From Caldilineaceae bacterium SB0661_bin_32 (GTDB lineage Bacteria > Chloroflexota > Anaerolineae > Caldilineales > Caldilineaceae), in the NCBI GenBank assembly GCA_009841235.1, contig VXMH01000055.1:1-64000 (forward strand): a DNA stretch of 64,000 nucleotides, written 5' to 3'. Made by a program: the position numbers and the translations under genes. The stretch's first letter is position 1, and each line of letters starts with the position of its first letter. The notes under the pieces are model-generated. The model was not told the origin of the DNA, did no database searches, and worked only from the letters and a program-made list of their open reading frames with translations. Of the stretch, positions 45,651 to 53,224 are shown one piece after another.

Positions 45651-46723
45651 AAGGACTGGGCAGCGATAGCGGTCATCAGTAACACCGCAATAGGCAACAG
45701 CGGCGCGTCACCGACGCGTTGCCCCGTGCGCCACGCCGTCAGAGCGCGCACAATGATGCCGGCGCAAACGAGAATCAGCGCCCAGTAAGGATGCCAGGGA
45801 ACGGCCGCGCCCGTGAAGCCAAGCCCGAGCAGTCCCCACGGGACAAGGAAAACGGCCCAGTGGAACACAGTCGCGGCAATCAGGCCGGCGGCGCCGCCAA
45901 AGCCGGCGAGGATGTTCTTCGCATAACCTTCGCGCACAGTGCGCCAGTCGGCGTACATTCGACAGGTGATGAGCCCGTTCGCCTCCGCCATCCGCAGAGA
46001 CAGGCCGACCCCTTTCGCTCGCCGAGCCAGTCCGATGTCATCCAGAATACTGTCTCGCACCGAGGCGTGTCCTCCCAGACTGTTATAGGCGGTTCGGCGA
46101 AATGCGATGCACTGGCCATTGGCCGCTGCCAGCAGGGGGTAACGTGTGCGGTGGACTGCCACCGCCGGCAGGTAGGCGTGGATAGCGAAAGCCATCAGCG
46201 GTACGCAGAGGCGTTCAGGCCAGGAGACCGTCTCCTGGCTTGGCATGATGGCAAGCATATCGGCGCCGGAGCGCCACAATTCGCATAGCAGAGCGGCCAG
46301 GGCGCGAGGGCGCCAGCGCACGTCGGCATCAGCGAAGATGATAATCTCTCCGCTTGCCTCTCCGGCCAGCTGGTGACATGCCCAGTTCTTTGCCAGCCAG
46401 CCGCCGGGTATGGGCTGGCCTTTGAAAACCCGCAGCCGGTTGTCGTTCCCCGAGGCTTCCAATGCAGCTCTGTCAGTGCCGTCTTCAGAACTGTCGTCCA
46501 GGATCAGGATCTCCAGGCAAGGATGGGACTGCTGTAACAGGCTCCTTACCGTTGGTCCAATGACGGCGGCTTCATTTCGCGCCGGGACCAACACAGATAC
46601 GCTGGCAACGATGCCGGAGGCGTTGGAATCCCGTAGATCAGGGAATGTCAGCAGATTTGTCAGCAGGATCACTATCATTCCACAGAGCGCGGCGGAGGCA
46701 AGCAAAAGAAGCAAAGCTGTCAT
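45593..46723 (-). CDS. Glycosyltransferase family 2, CruG/CrtQ-like (carotenoid glycosylation)
   Basis: The 376-residue product is a membrane-associated GT2. It has an N-terminal helix, the GT-A core VSVLVPARNEAAVIGPTVRS, EILILDDSSEDGTDRAAL, the DxD motif IIIFADADVRWRP and C-terminal helices (about four). This layout is shared by CruG of cyanobacteria and CrtQ-type carotenoid glycosyltransferases. Its neighbour cruF and the rest of the locus support addition of a sugar to a hydroxylated carotenoid. It overlaps plsY by four bases at its 5' end. Confidence 0.85.
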   Translation of the reverse strand: MTALLLLLASAALCGMIVILLTNLLTFPDLRDSNASGIVASVSVLVPARNEAAVIGPTVRSLLQQSHPCLEILILDDSSEDGTDRAALEASGNDNRLRVFKGQPIPGGWLAKNWACHQLAGEASGEIIIFADADVRWRPRALAALLCELWRSGADMLAIMPSQETVSWPERLCVPLMAFAIHAYLPAVAVHRTRYPLLAAANGQCIAFRRTAYNSLGGHASVRDSILDDIGLARRAKGVGLSLRMAEANGLITCRMYADWRTVREGYAKNILAGFGGAAGLIAATVFHWAVFLVPWGLLGLGFTGAAVPWHPYWALILVCAGIIVRALTAWRTGQRVGDAPLLPIAVLLMTAIAAQSLWWHWRYGGPLWKGRRAVP

Positions 46724-47307
46724 TGCAGGAAAGGAAGCCGAATCTCAGGTCGTTGGGCAAGGTCGAGGCGGTGCTTCCAGGCGAGAATCAGGCCGTTGCC
46801 AATCCAGACAGGCAGAATAGCCCCTGGCGAACCGCTCACTGCCAGGAACACCAGCAGCCCGCAGAAGGCGCCGATTACTGCCCAGCCGTCTATCGAAATC
46901 GTAAAGTAGGCGAGCAGCAGCAGCGCCCCAAGAACGAAGAGCGAACTCCACCCGGTCAATCCAGCCCAGATGCCGAAGGTTACGGCCACCGCCTTTCCTC
47001 CCCGGAAGCGAAGAAAAATGGAGAAAGCATGTCCTGCCACCGCGGCCACAGCCGCGCCCGCCAGCGCCGAATCGGGCAGGTCCCCGAGCCTCTGCGCGGC
47101 AAGCACAGGCAGGTAGCCCTTCAGCCCGTCGAGAACGATGACCGTTACACCCAGCGCTCTGCTTCCGGCGCGAATCACATTCGTGCCGCCGGGATTGCCG
47201 TCGCCAAAATGTCGAATCTCCTTTCCCAGGAGCAGACCGCCCAGCCAGACGGAAAAGGGTAAACTGCCGCAAAGATAGGCGGTCAGAAGCCAGAGAATGA
47301 CATTCAT
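46720..47307 (-). CDS. plsY: Acyl-phosphate:glycerol-3-phosphate acyltransferase PlsY
   Basis: PlsY makes lysophosphatidic acid from glycerol-3-phosphate and acyl-phosphate at the membrane. The 195-residue polytopic protein has the conserved AYLCGSLPFSVWLG motif, GDGNPGGTNVIRAGSRALGV and GHAFSIFLRFRGGKAVA, with intact glycerol-phosphate and acyl-phosphate loops. The ATG at 47307 is chosen because the frame upstream to 47595 overlaps cruF and has no family match. It is embedded between cruF and the glycosyltransferase with four-base overlaps on both sides, an odd place for a phospholipid gene. Confidence 0.9.
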   Translation of the reverse strand: MNVILWLLTAYLCGSLPFSVWLGGLLLGKEIRHFGDGNPGGTNVIRAGSRALGVTVIVLDGLKGYLPVLAAQRLGDLPDSALAGAAVAAVAGHAFSIFLRFRGGKAVAVTFGIWAGLTGWSSLFVLGALLLLAYFTISIDGWAVIGAFCGLLVFLAVSGSPGAILPVWIGNGLILAWKHRLDLAQRPEIRLPFLQ

Positions 47308-48080
47308 TCGTGAGAGGCGAGCGCTTGCCGCCATGCCAGGGCAGCAAAGAGTCCCATTCCCATGAAGCCGGCTGCAGCCGCGCCGGGCAGTTCGAAGTAC
47401 AGCCCCAACCCCACTGAATTCAGCAACCAGACGGTCGTATAGACAAGGAGAAGGGCTTCTGCTGGAAGCGCCCTGGTTGGGGCGAAGGACGAAAGACCGA
47501 ATATGACAGCGGCAGCAACTGAGATCCAGCCAAGGAAGTTGATGATGGGGATGCCCAGGTAGATACCCGGCGATTCCCATCGCCAGAGATTCCATTCCAC
47601 CATCTGCGGATCAAGAAAAAGGTCCCAAGCTGCAAAGGCCAGCCCTGAAGTTAGCGATGATGCTGCCCTGTGTGTCCACGCGCGGGAGTGGTCGGCGCCG
47701 CGGATTCTCGAACAAATAAGCGTTCCAACAGCCCAGGCGGGGGGTATCATCATAAGCCACGCAACGGGTACTTGCACGGGTACGCTACCGATCTGGGGTT
47801 GGAGAGCCTCTGTGTAGGAATAGTTGCCGAATGGCAATCCGGTATTGTGGCCGGTAAATTCGGCCAGCCACGCCGCCGCGAAAACGAAGAGGCCGGTCTT
47901 GAGAGTCACCCGTCCTCCCAGGGCAGGGAACAGCAGGTTGAGAACCAGCCCAACCTGAACCAGGATAGAGAGTGACAGCGCGATCAGTAGGGTAGGCCGG
48001 TTGCCCTGGCGAACAATGTGGGGAATCAGAATCATCAGGAACAACCACAGGCAGTACAGAATACGACTGGACAGTTTCAT
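47304..48080 (-). CDS. cruF: Carotenoid 1',2'-hydratase CruF-like (DUF422)
   Basis: The 258-residue membrane protein matches the CruF/bisanhydrobacterioruberin hydratase family: LAEFTGHNTGLPFGNYSYTEAL, PVAWLMMIPPAW, SGLAFAAWDLFLDPQM and GIPIINFLGWISVA. CruF hydrates the end of lycopene- or gamma-carotene-type chains to give 1'-hydroxy carotenoids in cyanobacteria and Chloroflexi. The ATG at 48080 is preferred to an upstream frame at 48176 lacking similarity. It overlaps plsY by four bases (ATGA). Confidence 0.87.
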   Translation of the reverse strand: MKLSSRILYCLWLFLMILIPHIVRQGNRPTLLIALSLSILVQVGLVLNLLFPALGGRVTLKTGLFVFAAAWLAEFTGHNTGLPFGNYSYTEALQPQIGSVPVQVPVAWLMMIPPAWAVGTLICSRIRGADHSRAWTHRAASSLTSGLAFAAWDLFLDPQMVEWNLWRWESPGIYLGIPIINFLGWISVAAAVIFGLSSFAPTRALPAEALLLVYTTVWLLNSVGLGLYFELPGAAAAGFMGMGLFAALAWRQALASHE

Positions 48081-48166
48081 CTGGCTCCTCAACGCGTTGA
48101 GGAGCAGGACAGTTCTGGCGGGAAACGGTCCTGAAGGGTCGCAGCCGGAAAGACGCCGCGGACAAC

Positions 48167-48949
48167 TCACTGGCAAAGTTCACTCTCCCCAAAAAGGAAA
48201 GCCAGAAGCCGTGTGAGCCACGAACAGCGCGGCGCCGATTGTCCGGCTCCAGCAGAATCTGAAAGTGAAGGCTGAGGCTCTTGGGTAGGATCAGTGAGGG
48301 CGGTATCAGGACTGTCGGACTCAGCCGATGGCTGTAGTATTACCGGTGTCCAATACTCTTTCAACTTGCGAGCGAAGGCTGGGTCTCCTCCTGAGACTTC
48401 CCGTTGGCCGACAACGAGAGCGTACCGGCCAGCGGATCCCTGGGGGTGCCAGACGACTACCTTGACTTCGCCCTGGACAGGGAAGGTGATTCGACGGCGT
48501 TGCCGCTGCCAATAGGCGGTACGGCTGAATGGTTCGAAAAAGATCGTAGCGTCAGCCGCCTCCAACACGATGGCTCCTTCTTGGCCGGAGACGAGCGCGC
48601 GGGCGTCGGCTGGCAATCCCGGGTTAGTATCTCCCTCCAGTCCAGAAGCAATCACGCCAATGTAGGGCGCGAACTGGTCCTGTCCCTCGATCTGAGGGAT
48701 GGTCATGCCGATTTCTACGGTCTGACGGGCGGAAACGCTGAAGGTAAAAAAATCGACGTCTCCGGGCCTTTCCAGGGTGGAAAACAGCGCTGTCGAAATC
48801 TCAGGATCGCTGACCGGCATCGGCGTGCCGGCGGTACTGTCCGTGTCCTCGAAAAAAGGTTGGTGTGCCAGGACGGCTTCATAAGAGAATAAGGCGGTGA
48901 ACAGAGTCAACAACAGGATAAGATACCGGGGCGCGGCTGTGACATTCAT
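48167..48949 (-). CDS. Secreted protein of unknown function in the carotenoid operon
   Basis: The 260-residue product has a signal peptide (about residues 1-25, ending FSYEAVLAH). The mature part begins with a DVDFFTFSVSARQTVEIGM strand pattern that recalls bacterial pre-peptidase C-terminal or lectin-like beta domains, then GLEGDTNPGLPADARALV, a further strand WHPQGSAGRYALVVGQREV and a Pro/Ser/Asp-rich tail ending in a hydrophobic segment WLTRLLAFLFG. No enzyme motif is seen. Its start overlaps the lycopene cyclase stop by four bases, so it belongs to the operon. The function is unknown. Confidence 0.7.
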   Translation of the reverse strand: MNVTAAPRYLILLLTLFTALFSYEAVLAHQPFFEDTDSTAGTPMPVSDPEISTALFSTLERPGDVDFFTFSVSARQTVEIGMTIPQIEGQDQFAPYIGVIASGLEGDTNPGLPADARALVSGQEGAIVLEAADATIFFEPFSRTAYWQRQRRRITFPVQGEVKVVVWHPQGSAGRYALVVGQREVSGGDPAFARKLKEYWTPVILQPSAESDSPDTALTDPTQEPQPSLSDSAGAGQSAPRCSWLTRLLAFLFGESELCQ

Positions 48950-49737
48950 TCGACCCTCCTTAGACTGGACGGGATCCATCGGACCCGCCGGTGGCTCTGT
49001 CTGGCGATCACAAGAGTCACGCCAAATACGACCATCGCTGCTGTTAAGAGAAAAAAGACGAACTCTTCCAGCGGAAGAATCCCGCCAAATACGACGCCGA
49101 GCGACTGCTGCGGGTCAATCGTCCAGGTCCCGGTGTGGATGGCAATGGCGTCCGCCAGGGACAAGAAGAGAGTTCCCGCCAGAACTGTCCATAGGACCGG
49201 CCTCCGGTAGAACCAGAGAATGTCGGCGCCGAAAGCCAGCTGAATTGAAAGTGGAACTATCCCCCAGGCCAGTTCCAGCCCCAGGTATCTGCTCTGGGGG
49301 CTTCCTGCGCCCAGCAAGATCAAGGCGTACAGCCAGATGGCCAGAGCCAACCCGGCTGAACCCAGGCGGAGCCGCGGACGCGAACGAAAAGCAAGCTCTG
49401 AAGGCGGCATCAGGCGGGCCGCCGCCAGAAGCGCCAGGCCCAGGAGCACCGTCTGTCCTGCAAAAAACAGGTACTCCTCGAGCGGCACATAGCCGAAAGT
49501 GATGCCGAGTACGAGGTCCGGATCGTACCACCAGACCTTGGTGGCGACGAGAAAGTTGTCCCAGGGCGAGGTGTAGAGAAGTGCCAGCAGCACGTGTGCC
49601 CCGACGACTGGCGTGGCAGGCCATGCCCGCAGCGAAGAGGGAAGCGGCGCCCCTTTTCTGCGAAGCAATGCGTTCAGAACTGCAAAGAAGAGGGCGGGAA
49701 TGCCGATAAAGATTGAGAGGAATGCTAAGTAGGCCAT
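48946..49737 (-). CDS. Lycopene cyclase, fused CrtYc-CrtYd type
   Basis: The 263-residue membrane protein contains two copies of the lycopene cyclase domain: GYVPLEEYLFFAGQTVLLG in the first half and GGILPLEEFVFFLLTAAMVV in the second, both with the Pro-Leu-Glu-Glu motif. Two-domain fusions of the CrtYc and CrtYd subunits are typical of archaea, fungi and some bacteria. The enzyme forms beta-ionone rings on lycopene to give gamma- or beta-carotene. The ATG at 49737 matches the start of the domain; upstream residues to 49863 are extraneous. Confidence 0.88.
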   Translation of the reverse strand: MAYLAFLSIFIGIPALFFAVLNALLRRKGAPLPSSLRAWPATPVVGAHVLLALLYTSPWDNFLVATKVWWYDPDLVLGITFGYVPLEEYLFFAGQTVLLGLALLAAARLMPPSELAFRSRPRLRLGSAGLALAIWLYALILLGAGSPQSRYLGLELAWGIVPLSIQLAFGADILWFYRRPVLWTVLAGTLFLSLADAIAIHTGTWTIDPQQSLGVVFGGILPLEEFVFFLLTAAMVVFGVTLVIARQSHRRVRWIPSSLRRVE

Positions 49738-49825
49738 CCTCGCCTGGTGGCCGGTGCAGGGTCGGGGATGAGGTCTGATAGCCCATGACTGGCCAGGACT
49801 GGTCCAAATCCCAAACCTGTCCGGT

Positions 49826-51193
49826 CTAGCGCTCGCTGTAACACTGCCGCACGTCCCTGCCAAGAGTCTCCAACATGCTGACGATGGGGTAGCCTTCGAC
49901 GCCGAGAACCGTCTGGACTGCAGAGATGCCTAGATTCAGATAATCTTCCAGCATCGCCAGAGGGATGCTTCGGGACTCCAGAAAGGTACTAATCCATTCA
50001 GCTTCCAATGAGACCAGCGTAGGGTCGCCTAAACGCAGCGCTGACATCATCGCGCTGTTGATGCTGTAGGAAGGCCGACCCAGCCTCGCCCATTCGAGAG
50101 GCGTTCCCCGCTCCGAATTTAATACGAGTGCCGAGATTCTATGCAGGTGGGCTCGATAGCTGGAAATAAGGTCTTCGAATCTGTTTATCGGAGGCGCTGT
50201 GCTGGCTAGGTGGCCCGGTATTGCCAGCAAGGATTCGACTCTGCTTCCGGCCTGAAGAAGATCGGGCCCCAGAAAATTCCCGGGAACATTGCGCCGGATG
50301 ACTTCAGAGAGATTGAATATGCGTCCTCCAAATGCAACGGGAACACTTTGCCGGTTAATCAACTCGCTCATTTCCATCAGATTCCCCGCTGACCGAAGTT
50401 GCTGGGAAACGAGCACGACGAGGTCGGGCCGGATTCTGGAAAGCGTTACTTCCATCTCGCTCAGTGAGAGATTCTCTCCCAGAAAGACGGTCCCAAACCC
50501 CTTCCGTTTGAGGATGAGTTGAAGTAGCGCCAAGCCGAAAGTGTGATGCTCTCCATGCGGACAAGCCATCAATACGAGACCGGGTCTTGTGGGGGGAGGG
50601 CAAGCGCCCAGCAGGACCTTGATGCGTTGCATCGCCTGGGAGGTGGCAAAGGAAACCTGCTGAGTGGTCACTCTGTCGGCGTGCCACTCCTCTCCCAGCT
50701 GGCGTAGTCCACTGCAGAGAACGTGAATGCAGACGGTTTCGACGGGAAATCGGGCAAAAGCCTGGGTAAGAATGCGCTGTGCTCCAAATTCATCGAACCC
50801 GGTGCACGCCGATGTCCACTCAGAGCAGGCAGCTGTAACCTGGTCGTCGACAAAATCGCTTTCCCCGCCTTCGACAAGCGCGGCTTCCGACCAAAGGTTT
50901 CCATAAAAGTACTGGTCAGAAGCAATTTCTTGCTCCTGGAGAGGGTCTCTCCCCTCACTCTCCAATGTCTGCCAGCGTTCAGCGGCCCGGCTGATACTGA
51001 GGCCCTCCAACCGGCGCTGTTTCAACCAGCGGAGAGTGTCGATGTCACGCCGTGAGTAGAGGCGGTGCCCGCCGGAACTGCGTGCCGGACGGGGAATACC
51101 GTATCGGCGTTCCCAAGCCCGTAAAGTCTCCGCCTTTATGCCCGTCTCGCGGACAACGGCTTTCAGATTGAAGGACGGCGATTCCGTACTCAT
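49826..51193 (-). CDS. MerR family regulator with B12-binding domain, CarH/LitR-like
   Basis: The 455-residue protein has an N-terminal MerR helix-turn-helix (residues 8-75, TGIKAETLRAWERRYGIP). A B12-binding unit follows (about residues 95-325): Trp170-His171 (EEWH), and the cobalamin motif E215-H-H217-x-x-G220, then GG at 289-290. In CarH a Glu-His pair follows the Trp after nine residues (Wx9EH); here those positions (180-181) are Val-Ser. About 130 residues after the B12 domain (326-455) are an extra helical region not found in CarH. By context it regulates carotenoid genes by light or cobalamin. The ATG at 51193 fits homology. Confidence 0.87.
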   Translation of the reverse strand: MSTESPSFNLKAVVRETGIKAETLRAWERRYGIPRPARSSGGHRLYSRRDIDTLRWLKQRRLEGLSISRAAERWQTLESEGRDPLQEQEIASDQYFYGNLWSEAALVEGGESDFVDDQVTAACSEWTSACTGFDEFGAQRILTQAFARFPVETVCIHVLCSGLRQLGEEWHADRVTTQQVSFATSQAMQRIKVLLGACPPPTRPGLVLMACPHGEHHTFGLALLQLILKRKGFGTVFLGENLSLSEMEVTLSRIRPDLVVLVSQQLRSAGNLMEMSELINRQSVPVAFGGRIFNLSEVIRRNVPGNFLGPDLLQAGSRVESLLAIPGHLASTAPPINRFEDLISSYRAHLHRISALVLNSERGTPLEWARLGRPSYSINSAMMSALRLGDPTLVSLEAEWISTFLESRSIPLAMLEDYLNLGISAVQTVLGVEGYPIVSMLETLGRDVRQCYSER

Positions 51194-51221
51194 TTGTACA
51201 TGTACTCCCTCGTACTTGTAC
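51186..51221. promoter_or_regulatory. GTAC repeat array, candidate CarH operator
   Basis: GTAC tetramers occur at 51186, 51196, 51202, 51212 and 51218. The pairs at 51196/51202 and 51212/51218 form two copies of GTACnTGTAC exactly 16 bases apart. They overlap the 5' end and upstream of the carH-like gene, as expected for an autoregulated MerR operator. This is inferred from the pattern only. Confidence 0.5.
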
Positions 51222-51352
51222 GCCGCGTTATCTGCAGGCGCGGTGTCTAACAATAAAACTATGATATACTACGCACTTCTTACCAGAAAAACAAATTCCA
51301 AAAGTTCAACGTCAATGACATTCGTCCGGCGGCTTAAATCTATGCAAAATCT

Positions 51353-51363
51353 ATACAATGTAT
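51353..51363. promoter_or_regulatory. Palindrome upstream of the distal crtB promoter
   Basis: ATACAATGTAT is a perfect 11-base inverted repeat (ATACA-A-TGTAT). It lies 20 bases upstream of the TTGCCA box at 51384 and shares the TGTA half-site with the GTAC array, so it may be another operator half of the regulator. Confidence 0.4.
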
Positions 51364-51383
51364 CGATAAATAATTTGCAGAAA

Positions 51384-51412
51384 TTGCCAATGTCAGGACT
51401 GTAGGTTATACT
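51384..51412 (+). promoter_or_regulatory. Distal promoter toward crtB
   Basis: TTGCCA (51384-51389), a 17-base spacer and TATACT (51407-51412) make a good sigma-70-like promoter on the plus strand. A transcript from it would carry a leader of about 360 bases before crtB. Confidence 0.5.
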
Positions 51413-51514
51413 CGACGCCGAGTGGAATAAAGAGAACAAATGAGAAGGAAAGTCTCAACCAGGGCGAGAGCTTTGCGGCCCGGACACTACCGAAGCCTGT
51501 TGCGTTCCCCGACA

Positions 51515-51578
51515 GCTCAATTGACCGCTGCCGCTTGCTGAGGCAGTAGCGCGGTCAGATGAAATTGAACTGAGGCGA
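51515..51578 (+). ncRNA. Possible structured leader RNA before crtB
   Basis: Nested complementary segments fold into one long hairpin: TCAATT (51517-51522) with AATTGA (51563-51568), GACCGC (51523-51528) with GCGGTC (51551-51556), and TGCC (51529-51532) with GGCA (51542-51545). GCTC before it can pair with GAGC near 51576-51579. There is no family match that I know. It lies between the two crtB promoters, so it would be in the longer transcript. Confidence 0.35.
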
Positions 51579-51698
51579 GCTTCCCGTATCGTACGCCCGC
51601 TTATCTCTCACTTGGACACTCAAAGGGCTGCCTCCGCCTTGCTTGTAAGGACAAAAGGAGCAAGTCGAACGGTGAGTCTGCCGATATCGGGAAGTCCC

Positions 51699-51727
51699 TT
51701 GACTCGAGTGGCTTGATGCAGTATTTT
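51699..51727 (+). promoter_or_regulatory. Proximal promoter of crtB
   Basis: TTGACT (51699-51704), a 17-base spacer and TATTTT (51722-51727) lie 54 bases upstream of the GTG start of crtB at 51781. Confidence 0.5.
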
Positions 51728-51780
51728 TGGGACTGTAAGAGCCGTTTTTGACTGATGAGTCGTTGAAGGGACTCTTTTCT

Positions 51781-52791
51781 GTGAGCAAAGGCGCTCTGAT
51801 GACTCTGAAGATCCGCGACTGGGAGCGTCCTCTGCTCTCACTCGCGTATGAAGCCGGGCAGGTGTATGGTCCACTACCGCTTCCCAAGGTCAGGGACAAG
51901 AAGGAGTTGGACAAGGCCTACGAGTTCTGTGAAGCGGTAACTGCGGTGAACAGCCGTTCCTTCTTTACCGCCTCTCGTTTCCTCCCACGGGAGAAGCGAA
52001 GGTCGGTGCGAGCCCTCTACGCATTTTGTCGCAAGAGCGACGACATAGTCGACAAGCCGCCCAGCGGGCGCGGCGACCCTGATGCTGTGCGTGACGCACT
52101 TGCATCCTGGCAGTCGCGCTCTCTCGCGCAGAAGGCTGACGGAAAGGATCCCGTGATCTTGGCGTGGTCTGACGCCCGGCGGCAGCATGGTATTCCGCCG
52201 CGCTACGCCGAGCAGCTCATCCAGGGTGTCGCCCGGGACATTACTGTCAGGCGCTACCAGACGTTCGCGGACTTGACCAGCTATTGCTACGGCGTTGCTG
52301 TAACCGTTGGGCTTATGAGCATGCACATCGTTGGCTTCACCGGTGTTGATGCCATTCCCTACGCGCTCAAGTTGGGCGTGGCGTTGCAGTTGACGAATGT
52401 CCTCAGAGATGTGGGGGAGGATTGGGAGGCCGGGCGGCTCTATCTTCCTCTGGACGAATTACGCAAATTCGGCCTCGACGAGAAGGACATAGAGGCTGGC
52501 GTCGTTGACGATCGCTGGCGGGCGTTTATGCGGTTCCAGATTGGGCGGACTCGTCAACTCTATAGCGAAGCCTGGCCGGGGATTGCGCTGCTTCACGCGG
52601 ACGGCCGTTTCGCAATAGCCGCTGCAGCCGGACTCTACCGTGCAATTCTCGCTGATATCGAAGCGCACGATTACGATGTCTTTTCCAGGCGCGCCCATGT
52701 CAGTACGTGGGGCAAGCTGAGACGGCTTCCGGCGATCTGGTGGAGCAGCAAGACGATTCGTGGCCCAATGACGAACAGCGGGGCTGTGTAG
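51781..52791 (+). CDS. crtB: Phytoene synthase
   Basis: CrtB condenses two geranylgeranyl diphosphates to phytoene, the first carotenoid step. The product (336 residues from the GTG at 51781) has the squalene/phytoene synthase motifs: [24 protein letters not shown] (first Asp-rich motif), [12 protein letters not shown] and [22 protein letters not shown] (second Asp-rich motif). The GTG has GAAGGGA upstream; an ATG at 51799 and a TTG at 51748 are alternatives. It is divergent from the carH-like gene. Phytoene desaturase (crtI) is not in the window. Confidence 0.93.
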   Translation: MSKGALMTLKIRDWERPLLSLAYEAGQVYGPLPLPKVRDKKELDKAYEFCEAVTAVNSRSFFTASRFLPREKRRSVRALYAFCRKSDDIVDKPPSGRGDPDAVRDALASWQSRSLAQKADGKDPVILAWSDARRQHGIPPRYAEQLIQGVARDITVRRYQTFADLTSYCYGVAVTVGLMSMHIVGFTGVDAIPYALKLGVALQLTNVLRDVGEDWEAGRLYLPLDELRKFGLDEKDIEAGVVDDRWRAFMRFQIGRTRQLYSEAWPGIALLHADGRFAIAAAAGLYRAILADIEAHDYDVFSRRAHVSTWGKLRRLPAIWWSSKTIRGPMTNSGAV

Positions 52792-53224
52792 AAATCAACA
52801 GCAGCACTGGCCCTCCTTGTTCAATTATGGGTCAGACCGGCAACTCTCACGCCTCGCTCCTCTCCACTCGCTCCTCGCCTTTGTTCCCACCCCAAATCTG
52901 GGATGCCCTCAACGCGAGGTGCCGGCCTTTGACGGCGCAAACTTCACATGGAGGTCGGATTACAAATCGATTTGCGCTGACTGCAATGCCTGCAACTCGC
53001 AGACCCCGAAAATTGACAACTGCCCCTGCAGTCGCTACAATTCTCCCGCTTCCGGCCTGTAAGCGCGGCCTGCGCTGGCGATCCGGCGTTGATCACTGAG
53101 GTAAATCAGACAGTTTGGCGAAACCTTCCCCCCTTCGTCGCTGGTCTTGGCCGGGCCTGCCTCACCTTCGTTTCACTCTCATTTCTTCCCGCAGGCTCAC
53201 ACGCCGGTGGGCAAGAGCAAATTT
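52792..53224 (+). repeat. Intergenic region with block B of the dispersed repeat
   Basis: The hairpin core is missing, but block B is present at about 52845-52910 (CGCTCCTCTCCACTCGCTCC, then TCCCACCCCAAATCTGGGAT), matching the flank of copies 2 and 5. Other small frames here are not supported. The end of the region contains the promoter and leader of the oppD-like gene. Confidence 0.65.

Noticed and set aside
51413-51720. Possible cobalamin riboswitch before crtB
   Set aside because: A B12-dependent regulator is encoded next to it, but no B12 box or cobalamin riboswitch core is seen; only a simple long hairpin is present.
52707-53099. Small plus-strand frames between crtB and the peptide transporter
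   Set aside because: They run through crtB and repeat block B in another frame, without a ribosome-binding site or similarity.
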